Program-made: the position numbers and the translations under genes
Shown: piece by piece, positions 1-8,395 of the stretch
How the letters are laid out: every line of letters starts with the position of its first letter
Position numbering within the stretch: the first letter of the stretch is position 1
Assembly: GCF_019880225.1 (NCBI RefSeq)
Contig: NZ_CP082284.1
Coordinates: forward strand, 496,001-560,000
Source: Halobaculum rubrum
GTDB lineage: Archaea > Halobacteriota > Halobacteria > Halobacteriales > Haloferacaceae
Reading direction: 5' to 3'
Length of the DNA stretch: 64,000 nucleotides
The notes under the pieces: model-generated
Told to the model about the DNA's origin: nothing
What the model saw: the letters and a program-made list of their open reading frames with translations, nothing else
Databases searched by the model: none

Positions 1-647
1 TCCACGGGCTGGAGGGCGAGACCAGCGAGACGTTCGAGCACAACAAGGACTTCCTCGATTCCGTGATGGACGCGGGGCTCATGCTCCGCCGGGTGAACGT
101 CAGGCAGGTGATGGCGTTCGAGGGCACCGAGATGGCCGAGACGGGCGCGCGCCTCGCCCGCGAGCACAAGAAGGAGTTCCGGGCGTACAAACGCGAGGTG
201 CGCGAGACGGTCGACCGCCCGATGCTGGAGCGCGTGATGCCCACGGGAACCGTCCTCCCGGACGTGTACCTGGAGTACCACGAGGACGGCACCACCTTCG
301 GTCGACAGCTCGGCACCTACCCGATCCTCGTCGGCATTCCCGGCGAGCGCGAACTGGGCCGAACCGTCGACGTGGCCGTCGTCGACTGGGGCTACCGCTC
401 GGTGACGGGCGTGCCGTATCCCCTCGACCTGAACGGCGCCTCGATGGACGAACTGACCGCGATCCCGGGAATCGCCAAGGGAACTGCGGGCGACCTGGTC
501 GTGAATCGCCCGTACGCGAGCGCCGCCGACGCCGCCGAGATCGCCGGCACCGACGTCGACCTGACCCGCTTCGCCGACGCCGGCGTCCCCGGCGTCGACG
601 CCGACGCGGAGTACCCCGGAGCGCCGGCGCCGGGGAGCGCGGACTGA
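1..647 (+). CDS. Radical SAM/helix-hairpin-helix protein, C-terminal part (5' end outside window)
   Basis: The reading frame is open from base 3, so this is the last ~214 residues of a longer protein. A methionine at base 63 is internal, because the frame continues upstream without a stop. Near the C-terminus the segment LNGASMDELTAIPGIAKGTA is a helix-hairpin-helix motif. The region before it (RRVNVRQVMAFEGTEMAETG) resembles the tail of archaeal radical SAM proteins of the MJ0103-like type that end in such a nucleic-acid-binding hairpin. The radical SAM cysteine motif itself would lie outside the window, so the family call rests on recall of the C-terminal part. The stop overlaps the next start (TGATG), so the two genes are probably co-transcribed. 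The substrate is unknown. Confidence 0.6.
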   Translation, partial: HGLEGETSETFEHNKDFLDSVMDAGLMLRRVNVRQVMAFEGTEMAETGARLAREHKKEFRAYKREVRETVDRPMLERVMPTGTVLPDVYLEYHEDGTTFGRQLGTYPILVGIPGERELGRTVDVAVVDWGYRSVTGVPYPLDLNGASMDELTAIPGIAKGTAGDLVVNRPYASAADAAEIAGTDVDLTRFADAGVPGVDADAEYPGAPAPGSAD

Positions 648-1456
648 TGAGCGGGTCACAGGGCGGCGGCGGGGCCGGCACGCACGTCGACCGCTTCTCG
701 ATCCCCGTCGACACTCGCGCACCGGGCGGGACGACGAACGCGTACGTCGTCGGGACCGACGAGACGCTGCTCGTCGACCCGGCGGCCCGCACCGACACGC
801 TGGACACCGTCGTCCGCGAGAAGGTCGCCGACCACGTCGCGGTCACGCACACCCACCCGGACCACGTCGGCGCGGTCGCGGCGTACGCCGCCGAGACGGA
901 CGCGACCGTCTGGGCGCGACGGGGGTACGAGGAGCGCTTCGCCGACGCGACCGGCGTCACCCCCGACCGCACGTTCGTCGCCGGCGACCGCGTCGGTCCG
1001 GCGACGGCCGTCGACCTCCCCGGCCACGCCCCCGACGGGGTCGGGTTCCGGACCCGGAACGGCGTCGTCTGCGGCGACGTGGCCGTCGCCGAGGGGAGCG
1101 TCGTCGTCGCGGCGCCCGAGGGGGACATGCGCGCGTACCTCACGACGCTCCGTCGCCTCCACGCCCGCGATCCGCCCGCGCTGTTTCCCGGGCACGGCCC
1201 CCGGATCGACGACCCGCGGGGCGTGTGCGCCCGACTGATCGACCACCGGCTCGCCCGCGAGCGCGCCGTGCTCGCGGCGGTTCGAGGCGGCGCGGCCGAT
1301 CCGGACGAGGTGCTGGAGGCGGCCTACGAGAAGGACCTCACGGGCGTCAGCGATCTCGCTCGCGCGACGGTGCGAGCGCACGTCGAGAAGTTGGCGCACG
1401 AACGGCGCGTGCGCTGGGAGGCGTCGACGGGGACGGTCGAAGCCGCCGGCGAGTGA
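647..1456 (+). CDS. MBL-fold metallo-hydrolase
   Basis: Metallo-beta-lactamase fold hydrolase of 269 residues. The metal-binding signature HTHPDH lies near residue 67. Further ligand motifs are PGHAPDGVGF, the Asp in CGDVAV, and a late FPGHGP histidine, giving a complete binuclear site. The last ~60 residues (ARATVRAHVEKLAHERRVRW) look like a winged helix, as in LACTB2-like MBL hydrolases that act on nucleic acids or thioesters. The start ATG overlaps the stop of the radical SAM gene, which implies translational coupling. The exact substrate cannot be read from the sequence; RNA or thioester hydrolysis are both possible. Confidence 0.85.
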   Translation: MSGSQGGGGAGTHVDRFSIPVDTRAPGGTTNAYVVGTDETLLVDPAARTDTLDTVVREKVADHVAVTHTHPDHVGAVAAYAAETDATVWARRGYEERFADATGVTPDRTFVAGDRVGPATAVDLPGHAPDGVGFRTRNGVVCGDVAVAEGSVVVAAPEGDMRAYLTTLRRLHARDPPALFPGHGPRIDDPRGVCARLIDHRLARERAVLAAVRGGAADPDEVLEAAYEKDLTGVSDLARATVRAHVEKLAHERRVRWEASTGTVEAAGE

Positions 1457-1486
1457 GTATCGCCGCGGGGGTCGGCGGTTGTCGGC

Positions 1487-1699
1487 TTAGCGGGCGTCGT
1501 CGAGCGCGACGAGGCAGTCGGCGTCGACCGAGAGCCACGTCGTCACGAGATCGGCATCGTCGGCGTCCTCGGGGTACAGCGTACACCGGTCCGGCTCGCC
1601 GTCGTGGCGAACCACCGCCGCTCGGAGGCCCGAGGGGGCCGAGAAGCGGGGGTCGGGCGTGCGCACGTCCTCGGGTGACCGGTCGGATGCGGCCGACAT
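1487..1699 (-). CDS. Small haloarchaeal protein, DUF7511-type
   Basis: A 70-residue acidic protein with the core GLRAAVVRHDGEPDRCTLYPEDADD followed by a TTWLSVD segment; I recognise this as the haloarchaeal DUF7511 type. The frame is open further upstream, but ATG at 1697-1699 is chosen because a TATA-like element (minus-strand GTTTAAGTAT, 1721-1730) sits ~27 bases upstream, which would make the transcript leaderless at exactly this codon. The upstream extension is also rich in Ser/Arg, unlike real haloarchaeal coding sequence. No catalytic motif is visible and the function is unknown. It is divergent from the YkgJ-type gene. Confidence 0.7.
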   Translation of the reverse strand: MSAASDRSPEDVRTPDPRFSAPSGLRAAVVRHDGEPDRCTLYPEDADDADLVTTWLSVDADCLVALDDAR

Positions 1700-1720
1700 A
1701 CTCGTGTCAAACCGGCGAAC

Positions 1721-1730
1721 ATACTTAAAC
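1721..1730 (-). promoter_or_regulatory. TATA box for the DUF7511-type gene
   Basis: Minus-strand GTTTAAGTAT is centred ~27 bases from the ATG at 1699. This is the usual spacing for a leaderless haloarchaeal transcript. Confidence 0.5.
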
Positions 1731-1841
1731 CTCGCTAAGACAGGATCGGGCCGATACCGAGCAGTACCGAGGACTCGAGAGCTGTCAGATCCCGACGGGC
1801 CGCCCGACGACGTTTTGTCCGTGAGGGCCCCACGACGGAAC

Positions 1842-2642
1842 GTGCAGCCGTTAGAGGACGAACTGGAGCGCGCGCGGGCCCTCGAGGTGGACGAGTTGGC
1901 CGACGCCGTGGAGGCGATCGGCTTCGAGTGCACGCGCTGTGGAGCGTGCTGCAAGAGCGAGGCCGACGACCCTCACACCGCGACCGTGTTCCCGGACGAG
2001 GTGCGGCGGCTCCAAGCCGCGAGCGTCGCGGACACGTCCGCCGGCGACGAGAGCGGCGAGGGCGACGACGGCGACGCCCGCGACTGGCGCGACGTGGCCC
2101 GTCCGATGCCGTACGGACTGACCGAGGGCGACGAGGGGCCGGAGGGGGAGACGTTCGAGTGGGCGCTGCAGACGGATTCCTGTGGCGACTGCGTGTTTTA
2201 CGAGGCGCCGGAGGCGCCTCCCGAAGACGGCGAAGCCGTCGGAGCCGACGACGGCGTCGGCGCCTGCGGCGTCCACGCCGACCGGCCGCTCATCTGCGAG
2301 ACGTACCCGTTCTCGGTCGACCTCGGCGGCACGAGCCAGCCGATGGGGGAGGTGGTCGACAGCGTCGCGCTGGGAGCACAACGGGAAGCCCGTGGAGTCG
2401 ACGACGTCGACGGAACCGTCCGCGCCCACGAGTGTGAGGGACTCGGCCGCGACATCGACCGCGGGGACGCCGAGTCGCTGGCGGCCGCGCTGAAGGAGCG
2501 AGCGGTTCGCGAACTGGCGGAGGCGATCGGCGTCCGCGACGCCTACGAGCCCGTGTCCGCGGACCCGGGGGAAGTCGTCGTTCACGACTCGGAGGGGACC
2601 AAGCGTCCAGACGGGAGCCGGACCGACGAGGGACGCGACTGA
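1842..2642 (+). CDS. YkgJ-family cysteine cluster protein
   Basis: A 266-residue protein of the YkgJ / PF03692 type (putative metal- or Fe-S-binding cysteine cluster). The signature cysteines are CTRCGACC near the N-terminus, a DSCGDCVFYE pair in the middle, and GACGVHADRPLICETYPF further on. The CxxCxxCC plus distal C...RPxxCxxYPF arrangement is typical of the family. An acidic insert (about residues 60-85) separates the motifs, as is common in haloarchaea. GTG 1842 is chosen because homologues start just before a ...LEDELERAR... helix; an in-frame GTG at 1821 is the alternative. The physiological role is not established. Confidence 0.8.
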   Translation: MQPLEDELERARALEVDELADAVEAIGFECTRCGACCKSEADDPHTATVFPDEVRRLQAASVADTSAGDESGEGDDGDARDWRDVARPMPYGLTEGDEGPEGETFEWALQTDSCGDCVFYEAPEAPPEDGEAVGADDGVGACGVHADRPLICETYPFSVDLGGTSQPMGEVVDSVALGAQREARGVDDVDGTVRAHECEGLGRDIDRGDAESLAAALKERAVRELAEAIGVRDAYEPVSADPGEVVVHDSEGTKRPDGSRTDEGRD

Positions 2643-2756
2643 CGGGGGAATCGTGGCGCAACCGGCCAGGGGATCGGTTCACCGCGCGGACGGACACGGG
2701 GGTCGGGTCGCTCCCGTGCGGCGGTAGCTATATGTCACATCGCCCGAACGTGCCGG

Positions 2757-2763
2757 TGGAGGA
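2757..2763 (+). promoter_or_regulatory. Ribosome binding site deciding the TRAM gene start
   Basis: GTGGAGGA lies ~9 bases upstream of GTG 2772. A TATA-like GCTATATG at 2728-2735 would give a start of transcription near 2758, so this gene appears to have a short leader. Confidence 0.4.
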
Positions 2764-2771
2764 ATATATCC

Positions 2772-3179
2772 GTGGAAATCTCCGACGAGCTCATCTGTCT
2801 GTTCAGCGCGGACGTCCGCGAGGACGGCGACCGATACACGATCGAGATCCCGAAGCGCGAGGTCGACTCCGGGTCGGTGGCCCCCGGCGACGTGTACCGC
2901 GTGGCGCTCATCGAGCGCGACGGGGCCGACGGCGGCGGGGACGACGCCGACGCGACGGGGGCGACCGCGACCGTCGACGGGCCGCAACCGCCGGTCGAGC
3001 GCGGCGAGATCCGCTACGTCGAGATAGAGGACCTCGGGAAGCAGGGCGACGGGATCGCCCGCGTCGAGCGCGGGTACGTGATCATCGTCCCCGACACCGA
3101 GGTCGGCGAGCGCGTGAAAATCGAGGTCAGCGAAGTGAAGTCGAACTTCGCCGTCGGCGAAGTCATCGACGACGAGTGA
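2772..3179 (+). CDS. TRAM domain protein
   Basis: A 135-residue protein with a C-terminal TRAM domain (GDGIARVERGYVIIVPDTEV then GERVKIEVSEVKSNFAVGEV). TRAM is a small beta-barrel RNA-binding fold also found in tRNA-modifying methylthiotransferases; stand-alone TRAM proteins are common in haloarchaea and may act as RNA chaperones. The N-terminal ~75 residues are a separate segment (MEISDELICLFSADV..., IEIPKREV) with an acidic, Gly-rich linker. GTG 2772 is supported by the Shine-Dalgarno-like sequence just upstream. The next gene downstream is on the opposite strand, so this is probably a single-gene unit. Confidence 0.85.
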   Translation: MEISDELICLFSADVREDGDRYTIEIPKREVDSGSVAPGDVYRVALIERDGADGGGDDADATGATATVDGPQPPVERGEIRYVEIEDLGKQGDGIARVERGYVIIVPDTEVGERVKIEVSEVKSNFAVGEVIDDE

Positions 3180-3255
3180 CCACGCCGCCGGGTACTATTT
3201 CAGCACGACTGACGAGCGGCTGCGCCGCCGGCGCGGACGTGGTCGATCGTCCTCG

Positions 3256-3798
3256 TTATCGCCGTCTGTAGACGATCCCGGCGATGACCGCCAGCGACCC
3301 GACGAGCGCCGCGAGCGCGTACTCCGGCGTGTCGATGCCGCCGCCGAGCCCCTGCCGCTCGACGGTGACGCTCATCGGCTCGGAGGTGTCGAAGCGGTGC
3401 GCGTAGCCGTCGCCGTACACGACCACCTGCAGCCCGTGGTCCCCGGGCGTGCTCGCGTCGACCGACTGCGTGACCGACAGCGTCTCGCCGGGCGCCAGCG
3501 ACTGTTTGCGCAGTTCGTAGGAGTTCGTCTCGTTGTCGGGACTCACGACGTTGAGGACGACGATCGCCGTCGTACGCTCCTCGCCGGTGTTCTCGACAGT
3601 TACCGACAGCTCCGTCGACTCCCCGGCGGTCAGGGTCTCCCCGTCGAGCGACGCCTCGGTGAGACACACCTGTTGGTTCCCGTTCGACTGACACGACGCC
3701 GCCTGTGCGCCGACCGTTCCCCCGACGGCCGGACCCACGAGCAGGGCCGCGATGACCAGTACGACTGCGCCGCGAACGACCGCGCTCCGCGCTCCCAT
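3256..3798 (-). CDS. Secreted, membrane-anchored CARDB-like protein
   Basis: A 180-residue protein. The N-terminus (MGARSAVVRGAVVLVIAALL) is a signal peptide with a plausible cleavage after VGAQA. The middle (about residues 45-150) has the beta-sandwich pattern of CARDB/Ig-like domains (TAGESTELSVTVENTGEERT, LAPGETLSVTQSVDAST). The C-terminus is one hydrophobic helix ending in YRRR, a stop-transfer anchor, so the sandwich would sit outside the cell. There is no PGF-CTERM signature. The start at 3798 is set by the signal peptide; the longer frame upstream is antisense to the Usp gene. Ligand and partner are unknown. Confidence 0.75.
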   Translation of the reverse strand: MGARSAVVRGAVVLVIAALLVGPAVGGTVGAQAASCQSNGNQQVCLTEASLDGETLTAGESTELSVTVENTGEERTTAIVVLNVVSPDNETNSYELRKQSLAPGETLSVTQSVDASTPGDHGLQVVVYGDGYAHRFDTSEPMSVTVERQGLGGGIDTPEYALAALVGSLAVIAGIVYRRR

Positions 3799-3884
3799 AC
3801 CCGCATTCGGTTCGGGATCCGACCTAAACCCTCGCCCGCGGCTATCGAAGTTGAGACCGTGCCGGCGCGGACCGCGCGGTCGCC

Positions 3885-4310
3885 TCACCTGACGACCGTC
3901 ACCGGAACCGGGGCGTTGCGGACGACGGCCTCCGCGACGCTGCCGAGCACGATCCGCGAGATCCCGCCTCGACCGTGGCTTCCCACCACGATGTGGTCTG
4001 CGTCGTGGTCGCCCGCGTACTCCACGATGGCGGCCGCGGGCTTGCCGACGGCGGTGTCGGTCTCCACCGAACCGTCGACGTCGAGCGACTCGGCGGCGTC
4101 CGCCAGCAGCGCTTCCGCGTCGGACTTGCGGCGCTCGTACCACTGCTCGGCGCCGCTGGGGATCCCCGCGCCGGCCGCGTGTCCCGCCTCCGCCGGGTCG
4201 ATAACGGTCACCAAGAGCAGATCGGCGTCGCCCCACTCGTCCGCCGCGAACGAGAGTGCGGCGCTCGCCTGCTCGGAATCGTCCACGCCGATCACGATGC
4301 GTTCAGTCAT
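3885..4310 (-). CDS. Universal stress protein (UspA family), ATP-binding type
   Basis: A 141-residue single-domain Usp. The N-terminal strand is RIVIGVDDSEQASAAL. The C-terminal nucleotide motif GSHGRGGISRIVLGS fits G-x2-G-x9-G-S, so this copy belongs to the ATP-binding class. The start at 4310 gives the usual Usp length; upstream in-frame sequence is not Usp-like. It stands between a secreted protein and HerA with no overlap, so co-regulation cannot be inferred. A second Usp at 30696-31187 lacks this motif. Confidence 0.9.
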   Translation of the reverse strand: MTERIVIGVDDSEQASAALSFAADEWGDADLLLVTVIDPAEAGHAAGAGIPSGAEQWYERRKSDAEALLADAAESLDVDGSVETDTAVGKPAAAIVEYAGDHDADHIVVGSHGRGGISRIVLGSVAEAVVRNAPVPVTVVR

Positions 4311-4427
4311 ACCCGGACGATCCCGGTGCGACGAGAAAAAGGTCCTCCCGGCGGCGACGGAACCGCCGGTCGAGCGCGGGCACACGCGGTACGTGCGGCG
4401 AACCGCGGTTCGCCTCCCCGCCGACGG

Positions 4428-6353
4428 TTACTCTCCGTGACGGGTGAGACAGATCGGCAGCCCCGTCACCTCGACCGGCTCGGAGTTGTCCGGGGAGTAG
4501 ACGACCTGCTGGCCCTTCTCCATGTACGGGACCTTCCTCGCGAGCGACGGCGGGATGTTGACCGACGAGATCGCCTCCTCGTCGCCGAGGTTGAGTACGA
4601 GCCGGGTGTTCACCTGCTTGAACACGGGGTCGGCGATGTCCTGCGGGTCCTGCGTGACGAGGAACAGCCCGAGTCGCTCCTTGCGCCCCTGCTTGGCCGC
4701 CTCGGTGAACGTCGAAACCACCTGGCGTGCCTGGACGTTGTCGGCCCCCGAAAGGAAGTTGTGCGCCTCGTCCATGCCGAGCACGAGCGGCGTCTCGTCG
4801 ATGCGGGCGCTCCGCGGCGAGTTCGAGAGCTTGTCGTCGACGAGCATCGCCGACACCGCGAGCACGAACATCTCCTTGGCGCGCGCCGACGAGAGGTGGT
4901 ACGTGGGCACGACCGTCAGCCCGCCGGGGCGCACGAGCGTCGTGTCCAGCTCCGTGATCGGCTTGGCGTCCTGATCGAACACGCCGGAGGGAACGCCCCG
5001 CACGCGTCGCTTCACCGCGTCGAACGTCGCCTCGTGGACCCGGCCGGTCTCGTCGAGCTCCTCCTTCAACGCCGGGTCGTCGAGGAAGTTCAGGAACTGC
5101 TGGTAGGTGCCGCCGTCGTAGTTGCGGAAGAAGCGGTTGATGAGCGTGAGCAGCGCGGGGTACTGGTTCTCGTTGAGCGAGGCGCCGGCGACGAGCCACG
5201 GCATGTCGTACTCGTCGACGACCGAGAACGGGATCGTGAACTCGACCTGCTCGGCGCGGTGGCCCCGGCCGGGGTAGGTGACGCCCGCCTCCGTCGGCAC
5301 GAGCGCGACGGTGTCGTCGTGGCCGCCGTAGGCGATGTTCTCGCGCTCCAGCCGCCGCGCCCACTCACCGTCGAGGGCGGGGTTGTCGTCGTGCATCTGG
5401 GCGTACTCGTCCTGCGGGTCGAACATCACGACCGCCGCGCGCGCGTCGCGCCCGTCGTCGGTCTCGTAGGTCCGGCCGAGGTACTGCCGGAGGACGTTCT
5501 TCGCGCCGTGGGTCTTCCCCGACCCCGTGCCGCCTGCGACGAGCGTGTGCCGGAACACCAGCGGGTCGCCGTCCGCGTAGTCGTCCTTCAGCCGGTAGTC
5601 GACCGTCGGCGGCTCGGCCGCGGTCCGGACCGTCTCGCCGCCGACCGAGAGGTGACCCAGAAAGACGCCCTCCTCCGGGATCGCGAGTCCGGTTTTGATC
5701 TGCTCGGCGTCGCTGGCCTGGCGGACGAGCGCGCCCGGCTTGGGAACCCGATCGACCATCCGGCGCTTGAGGTCGTCGCCTTCGGAGAACAGGACGGCCA
5801 CCGGCGACAGCTCCGCGATGTACTTGTAGTCAGCCTCGGTGAAGTCGCCGGGGCCCGTCCGCATCCGCCGTCGCGCGGTCAGCTCCGTCGCGTCGTCGGT
5901 GCGGAACTCCTGGTCGTATTCGAGCGCCGTGATCCGGCAGAACAGCTGCTCTCCGTCGGGGTACGGGACGAGCAGGTATTTCCCGATCCTGACGTCCTCT
6001 CGGTTGCCGGCGGTGACGAACGCCTTCAGGCTCGTCTCGTCGTCGTCCTCGGCCACGCGCAGCCCCTGCGCGACCGAGACTGTCCCGATGCCGTCGGCGG
6101 TGGCCGCCTCCGCGGCGTCCATCGCGTACCGGGCGAACCCGGAATCCGCGTCGTCCGGCGCGTCGGGGTCGGCAGCGCCGGCGCCCGACTCGACGCCCGC
6201 GTCCGCCTCGCTGTCGCCGCCGGCGGTCGCGTCGGCGTCGCCCGTCCGCCCCTCGGCGTCGTCGCCGGCGGCCCCCCTGTCCCCGCCGGTCGCGTCGTCG
6301 AATCGCCCGGGGTCCTCGAAGTCGCCGAGGTTCGGCTCTCCGGCGTCTGTCAT
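4428..6353 (-). CDS. herA: HerA-type ATP-dependent DNA translocase/helicase
   Basis: A 641-residue FtsK/HerA-superfamily ATPase. Residues 1-70 are an acidic, probably disordered tail; a beta-barrel (HAS-barrel-like) region follows to about residue 260. Walker A is GGTGSGKT (274-281). Walker B is LGMDEAHNFL with Asp528-Glu529, followed by the sensor segment LFLVTQDP. HerA works with the nuclease NurA in archaeal DNA-end resection, and nurA lies two genes away on the same strand, which supports the call over a generic DUF87 ATPase. ATG 6353 is chosen because the upstream extension (MEPTAAGQ...) is Arg-rich and not haloarchaea-like. Confidence 0.85.
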   Translation of the reverse strand: MTDAGEPNLGDFEDPGRFDDATGGDRGAAGDDAEGRTGDADATAGGDSEADAGVESGAGAADPDAPDDADSGFARYAMDAAEAATADGIGTVSVAQGLRVAEDDDETSLKAFVTAGNREDVRIGKYLLVPYPDGEQLFCRITALEYDQEFRTDDATELTARRRMRTGPGDFTEADYKYIAELSPVAVLFSEGDDLKRRMVDRVPKPGALVRQASDAEQIKTGLAIPEEGVFLGHLSVGGETVRTAAEPPTVDYRLKDDYADGDPLVFRHTLVAGGTGSGKTHGAKNVLRQYLGRTYETDDGRDARAAVVMFDPQDEYAQMHDDNPALDGEWARRLERENIAYGGHDDTVALVPTEAGVTYPGRGHRAEQVEFTIPFSVVDEYDMPWLVAGASLNENQYPALLTLINRFFRNYDGGTYQQFLNFLDDPALKEELDETGRVHEATFDAVKRRVRGVPSGVFDQDAKPITELDTTLVRPGGLTVVPTYHLSSARAKEMFVLAVSAMLVDDKLSNSPRSARIDETPLVLGMDEAHNFLSGADNVQARQVVSTFTEAAKQGRKERLGLFLVTQDPQDIADPVFKQVNTRLVLNLGDEEAISSVNIPPSLARKVPYMEKGQQVVYSPDNSEPVEVTGLPICLTRHGE

Positions 6354-6503
6354 GTCACGTCCTGTGGGGCGCGGGGTGAAAACCGTATCCGTCGCCCGCC
6401 GCGGTCTGCGGCTCCGCCCGGATCGACCGGTTGCCTGGCCCGCCGCGGTCGGTTCCATCGTCCGATGCGACCGCTTTTCCGACTCGGTCGGCTACCTTCG
6501 GAT

Positions 6504-6836
6504 ATGTTACTGGTCCGCGGGAGCGGCGGCGGCACGGCGCTCACCGGCACGATCTACGAGCGCGGCGAGGAGGCGCCGTCGTTCAAGGGCGCGCCCGACG
6601 AGGACGCGCCCTACGTGTGGGTGTGCGACGCGTTCTACGAGGTCGAGTCCGGCGGCTCGGAGCTGGTCGTCGACGGCGACCCCATCCGCGTCGCCTTCGA
6701 GTCGCCGACGCCCCGCGGCTTCGACACCCGCGAGCAGGCGGTCGCCGCCGCCGAGGAGCACGTCCGCACGCAGTTCGCCCGCGTCGGCGTTCCCGAAGCC
6801 GACGTGGAGATCGACGTCGAGAAGACGGATCCGTAG
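6504..6836 (+). CDS. Haloarchaeal hypothetical protein (DUF7113-type)
   Basis: A 110-residue acidic, soluble protein. Visible segments are MLLVRGSGGGTALTGTIYER, a YVWVCDAFYEVESGG core and a C-terminal helix rich in Ala/Glu ending in DVEIDVEKTDP. It resembles the haloarchaeal DUF7113 group, from recall. The ATG at 6504 follows an AT-rich GGATATG context; longer upstream frames are antisense to herA. It sits on the opposite strand between herA and nurA, an unusual position for such a pair. No catalytic motif is visible. Confidence 0.65.
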   Translation: MLLVRGSGGGTALTGTIYERGEEAPSFKGAPDEDAPYVWVCDAFYEVESGGSELVVDGDPIRVAFESPTPRGFDTREQAVAAAEEHVRTQFARVGVPEADVEIDVEKTDP

Positions 6837-6881
6837 CGGATCGAGCCGCTCACTCGCTCACGTCGTTCGCTCCGCTCACGC

Positions 6882-7004
6882 CTCGCCGGTTTTTGGACGG
6901 CTCGGCACGGAGACCTCGCCGTCGTGATCCGAGCCGTTCGCTCCGTTCACGACTCGCCGGTTTTTGGACGGCTCGGCACGGAGACCTCGCCGTCGTGATC
7001 CGAG
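6882..7004. repeat. Two-copy tandem direct repeat (71-base period) downstream of nurA
   Basis: A segment of ~52 bases beginning CTCGCCGGTTTTTGGACGGC is present at 6882-6933 and again at 6953-7004, an essentially exact copy 71 bases later. Both copies contain a short T-run (GGTTTTTGG). The block lies between the convergent ends of the DUF7113-type gene and nurA, so it may serve as a terminator region. The flanks are built of TCGCTC/TCGTTCGCTCC motifs. Confidence 0.85.
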
Positions 7005-7016
7005 TCGCTCACTCGG

Positions 7017-8291
7017 TCACTCCGTTCGCTCCGTTCGCGACTCGCCGTCCCCCCACCGGACGTCGTCGTACGTCCGTAGCTGTTCCGCGCCGAACCGCTC
7101 CTCGAACTTCCGGCGCAGCGCCTCCGTCTCGCCGACGCCGATCCGGGCCAGCTCGTCGGCCTTCGCGACCGGCGTCGGCGGCCCGGCCTCCGCGGCGACC
7201 TCAGAGACGACCTGCCGGGTGAGCCGATCGCGCGTCTCCGGATCGCGCGTGAACGCCGCCGGCGCCTCCACCTTGAACAGCACGTCCTCGCGGGGTTCGT
7301 ACACGTGCATGTACGTCACCTCGTACCGCTCGGGGGCCGCGGTTCGCTCGACGCCGAGCGCGTCGCCGTCGCTCGCCAGCGGCGCGTCGGAGCCCCCCCG
7401 CGACCGCAGCCACGAGGTGAACGTGATCGCGTCGTCCGCGCGGTCGCCGTCCGGACGCCGCTCAAGCAGCCGGGTGAACAGCGCGGCGTCGTCGGGCCAC
7501 GGCGCCTCCACACCCTTGCGGTCGAGCGTCCGAGTGACGTACCCCGAGGTCGGGTTCTTCACGAAGCCAAGCACGGGCACGTCGCGCTCGATGCACGACT
7601 CCACGAGCCGGACGTACGTCCGGACGGCCTCCCGAACCGTCTCGCCGTGGGCGACCTCTCGAAGCTCGCTGTCGCGGGTCGCCCAGTTCAGCAGGCGCTT
7701 GGGGTACAGCGGCCCGTCGAGCACGAGGAGGTCCGACACCTCGCCGCGTTCGAGATGCTTGCGGGCGTGGTGTGACTCCGCCAGCGACAGCGCCAGTTCG
7801 TGGACCATCTCGTCGGCGAACCGGCGGCTCCGGGGCACCTTGAGCACCCGACGCTCGGAGTTGCCGTCATCGTACGGCATCCAGCCGTCGGGCACGTCGG
7901 GGAAGAACACCGTCGCGTCGTTGGCGTGAACCGTGACGACGATCGAGCGCGCGCGGTGGAGGTCGAGATCCGTCGGCTCGGCGCCCATCGCCGCCTGCGC
8001 CACGTCGAGCACGAGCCCGTTCTTGAACGACGTGGGGTTCAGCGTGCCGGAGTCGACGCCGTGGCTCGTCGCGAAGGGCCGGTCCGCGAGCGCGGCGTCC
8101 TCGACGGGCGTCCGTCGGAGTTCGTGGTCGCCGAGCGCCTCCAGCACGACCCGCCCGTCGTCGTGGAGCGGGTCGAGCCACTCCCCCCAGGCCGTGCCCG
8201 CGAGGTCGTCGTGGTCGGCGTCGTCGACCCCGTCGGCGATGGCCGAGGCGAGGTACGCGATGGTGTCGACGTGTACGGGGTCCAGCGTCAC
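7017..8291 (-). CDS. nurA: DNA double-strand break repair nuclease NurA
   Basis: A 424-residue NurA-family nuclease, which degrades 5' strands in complex with HerA during end resection. The Mn-binding acidic motifs are GVDSG (Asp80) and LDGPLYP (Asp192), the family hallmark. GTG 8291 is chosen because family members begin with a ...LDPVHV... strand/helix and the upstream residues are an Arg-run. It is on the same strand as herA; the two are separated by an opposite-strand gene and the tandem repeat, so they are probably transcribed from separate promoters. Confidence 0.9.
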   Translation of the reverse strand: MTLDPVHVDTIAYLASAIADGVDDADHDDLAGTAWGEWLDPLHDDGRVVLEALGDHELRRTPVEDAALADRPFATSHGVDSGTLNPTSFKNGLVLDVAQAAMGAEPTDLDLHRARSIVVTVHANDATVFFPDVPDGWMPYDDGNSERRVLKVPRSRRFADEMVHELALSLAESHHARKHLERGEVSDLLVLDGPLYPKRLLNWATRDSELREVAHGETVREAVRTYVRLVESCIERDVPVLGFVKNPTSGYVTRTLDRKGVEAPWPDDAALFTRLLERRPDGDRADDAITFTSWLRSRGGSDAPLASDGDALGVERTAAPERYEVTYMHVYEPREDVLFKVEAPAAFTRDPETRDRLTRQVVSEVAAEAGPPTPVAKADELARIGVGETEALRRKFEERFGAEQLRTYDDVRWGDGESRTERTE

Positions 8292-8395
8292 GCCCGAACG
8301 CGGGCGCCGGCGGCGCAAAAGCGGTGCGGTCGGCGCCGTGGCGGGACCCCGTCGGCGCCGCTGTCTTCATACCCTCCCGTGCCCATCTCCCGCTC

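Noticed and set aside
3975-6836. 953-residue plus-strand open frame across herA
   Set aside because: It is antisense to HerA, whose Walker motifs are intact, and its composition is Arg/Val-rich with no domain. Only its last 110 codons are the true small gene at 6504.
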